A stretch of 64,000 nt of DNA. It comes from Hymenopus coronatus. Its lineage: Eukaryota; Arthropoda; Insecta; Mantodea; Hymenopodidae. Of this stretch, positions 63,131 through 64,000 are shown piece by piece (positions within the stretch are counted from its first letter, which is position 1; each line of letters starts with the position of its first letter). The position numbers and the translations under genes were made by a program. The notes under the pieces are model-generated. The model searched no databases and was not told the origin of the DNA. It saw nothing but the letters and a program-made list of their open reading frames with translations. The stretch covers positions 41,654,001 to 41,718,000 of the forward strand of contig CM060895.1 of assembly GCA_030762935.1 (NCBI GenBank), given 5' to 3'.

Positions 63131-64000
63131 ATATCAACTAATTTTTATAAGTGAATGTGTTTAACGATTTGATTATAAATTCTCAAAGTTTTACGCGTGT
63201 TTAATAATAGGAGTCATATTTGGATAATCTTTTTCATAAATAGAGGAATGCTAATTTTTGTATTATGGTTTATTTTACATAATGGTATTACTAAAGTTGA
63301 CCTTAACACAAGTTCTGAACATACGTGAGTATATGACGAAGCATGTACTACTTTCTGTTCAAGCAATGTGGAAGATTTACGAACAAAAAAAGGGGGGGTC
63401 GTATATGGGAACCTTGTCTTAAACTCGTCAACATCCAATTTAACACATTTGTTTCCAGCCCGTCTTTCAGGTAGTGAAAAATAAGCATCATATGTGACTT
63501 GCTTACAATGGTTCCTAATTTTCAATTTTTGCTTTTCTATCGGATATTCCTTATTTCTCGAATTTTTAATGACCCATTCTCAAACTGACAATGATATTTG
63601 CTAGCATTTCTTTTCTGATCGCCTGGTCTATATTTGAAACGCGATCATCGAATTGTAGATTGAAAAATGTGGCATTGGGCATTTGTGTTTATGCTCTTAC
63701 CGGTAAAATTATGTTCTTCCATAACGATCCAAACAAAAAAAATTAAATTTCAATTTTAGATTTTTTAGCAGTTTCTGTTTTTGAATTAATGCGTAATCTG
63801 GTTCATATCCTATTATTGGTACTCTGATTTTAAATTCTTTTATGGTAATTTTAGCCTCATGCGCGCTGCTTTATCAACCGTTCCATCTACTCTCAAAGTA
63901 TCCTATCTTTAAAAAACATGAACCATCACTAGCAGCTCACTCAAATGAAACAGTTTAACCTAAATGACATAATATATATAGTCATTAATAAAACCAGCAC
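63131..64000. other. AT-rich intergenic sequence to the window end, nothing recognised
   Basis: A 103-codon minus-strand frame at 63214-63525 has no recognisable domain and is probably chance. Confidence 0.45.

Noticed and set aside
63214..63525. 103-codon minus-strand ORF near the window end
   Set aside because: No family motif, no splice context, and AT-rich surroundings make chance the simplest explanation.
1..64000. CRISPR arrays, bacterial operons or rRNA genes
   Set aside because: No regularly spaced direct repeats with unique spacers, no bacterial gene signatures and no rRNA sequence were seen. Start-stop overlaps in the Maverick are not evidence of bacterial origin.

Overview
The window looks like repeat-rich insect nuclear DNA. 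The best host gene is the 3' end of a sugar-type gustatory receptor (Gr64/trehalose-receptor-like, + strand). Its last four coding exons, at 3204-3358, 7528-7690, 15020-15109 and 17852-17974, join in compatible phases and end in the family's TYxxxxxQF signature. Its introns are filled by decayed minus-strand copies of one I/Jockey-type LINE. Three tRNA-derived SINEs, each with perfect target-site duplications, lie in LINE sequence or just downstream of the receptor gene.

The centrepiece is an 18,233-bp Maverick/Polinton (adintovirus-like) element at 26787-45019. It has 160-170 bp terminal inverted repeats and a perfect 6-bp target duplication (GAGGTA). It is inserted in the reverse transcriptase of an R1-like LINE whose coding sequence resumes at 45020. 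From left to right it holds: a left-end gene with signal peptide, RVKR site and coiled coil; a minus-strand block (two related Cys-rich proteins and a Ser/Pro-rich protein with SUMO-interaction-like motifs); protein-primed DNA polymerase B; a tightly packed plus-strand morphogenesis block (FtsK/HerA ATPase, basic/hydrophobic protein, small protein(s), chromodomain integrase, penton-like minor capsid, pVI-like protein, major capsid, adenain-like protease); and a right-hand set of lineage-specific genes, including a spliced gene with two PC4-like repeats. Several neighbouring genes overlap stop-to-start (ATGA or TAATG). Many ORFs are split by single-base frame breaks, often at homopolymers, while motifs and boundaries remain good. 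This is either a young inactivated copy or indel errors in the assembly.

A second, much more decayed Maverick of a related family lies at about 47.6-50.5 kb. It retains the end-repeat style, the TATA box and the left-end gene with its RVKR site.

The right third (50.5-64 kb) is a graveyard of DNA transposons: Helitron helicase fragment, Tc1, a TIR element carrying two tRNA-like sequences, a mariner, a transposon ORF with a GHSYLPRDRDF motif, and a pogo/Tigger-like transposase. No bacterial genes, rRNA genes or CRISPR arrays are seen.
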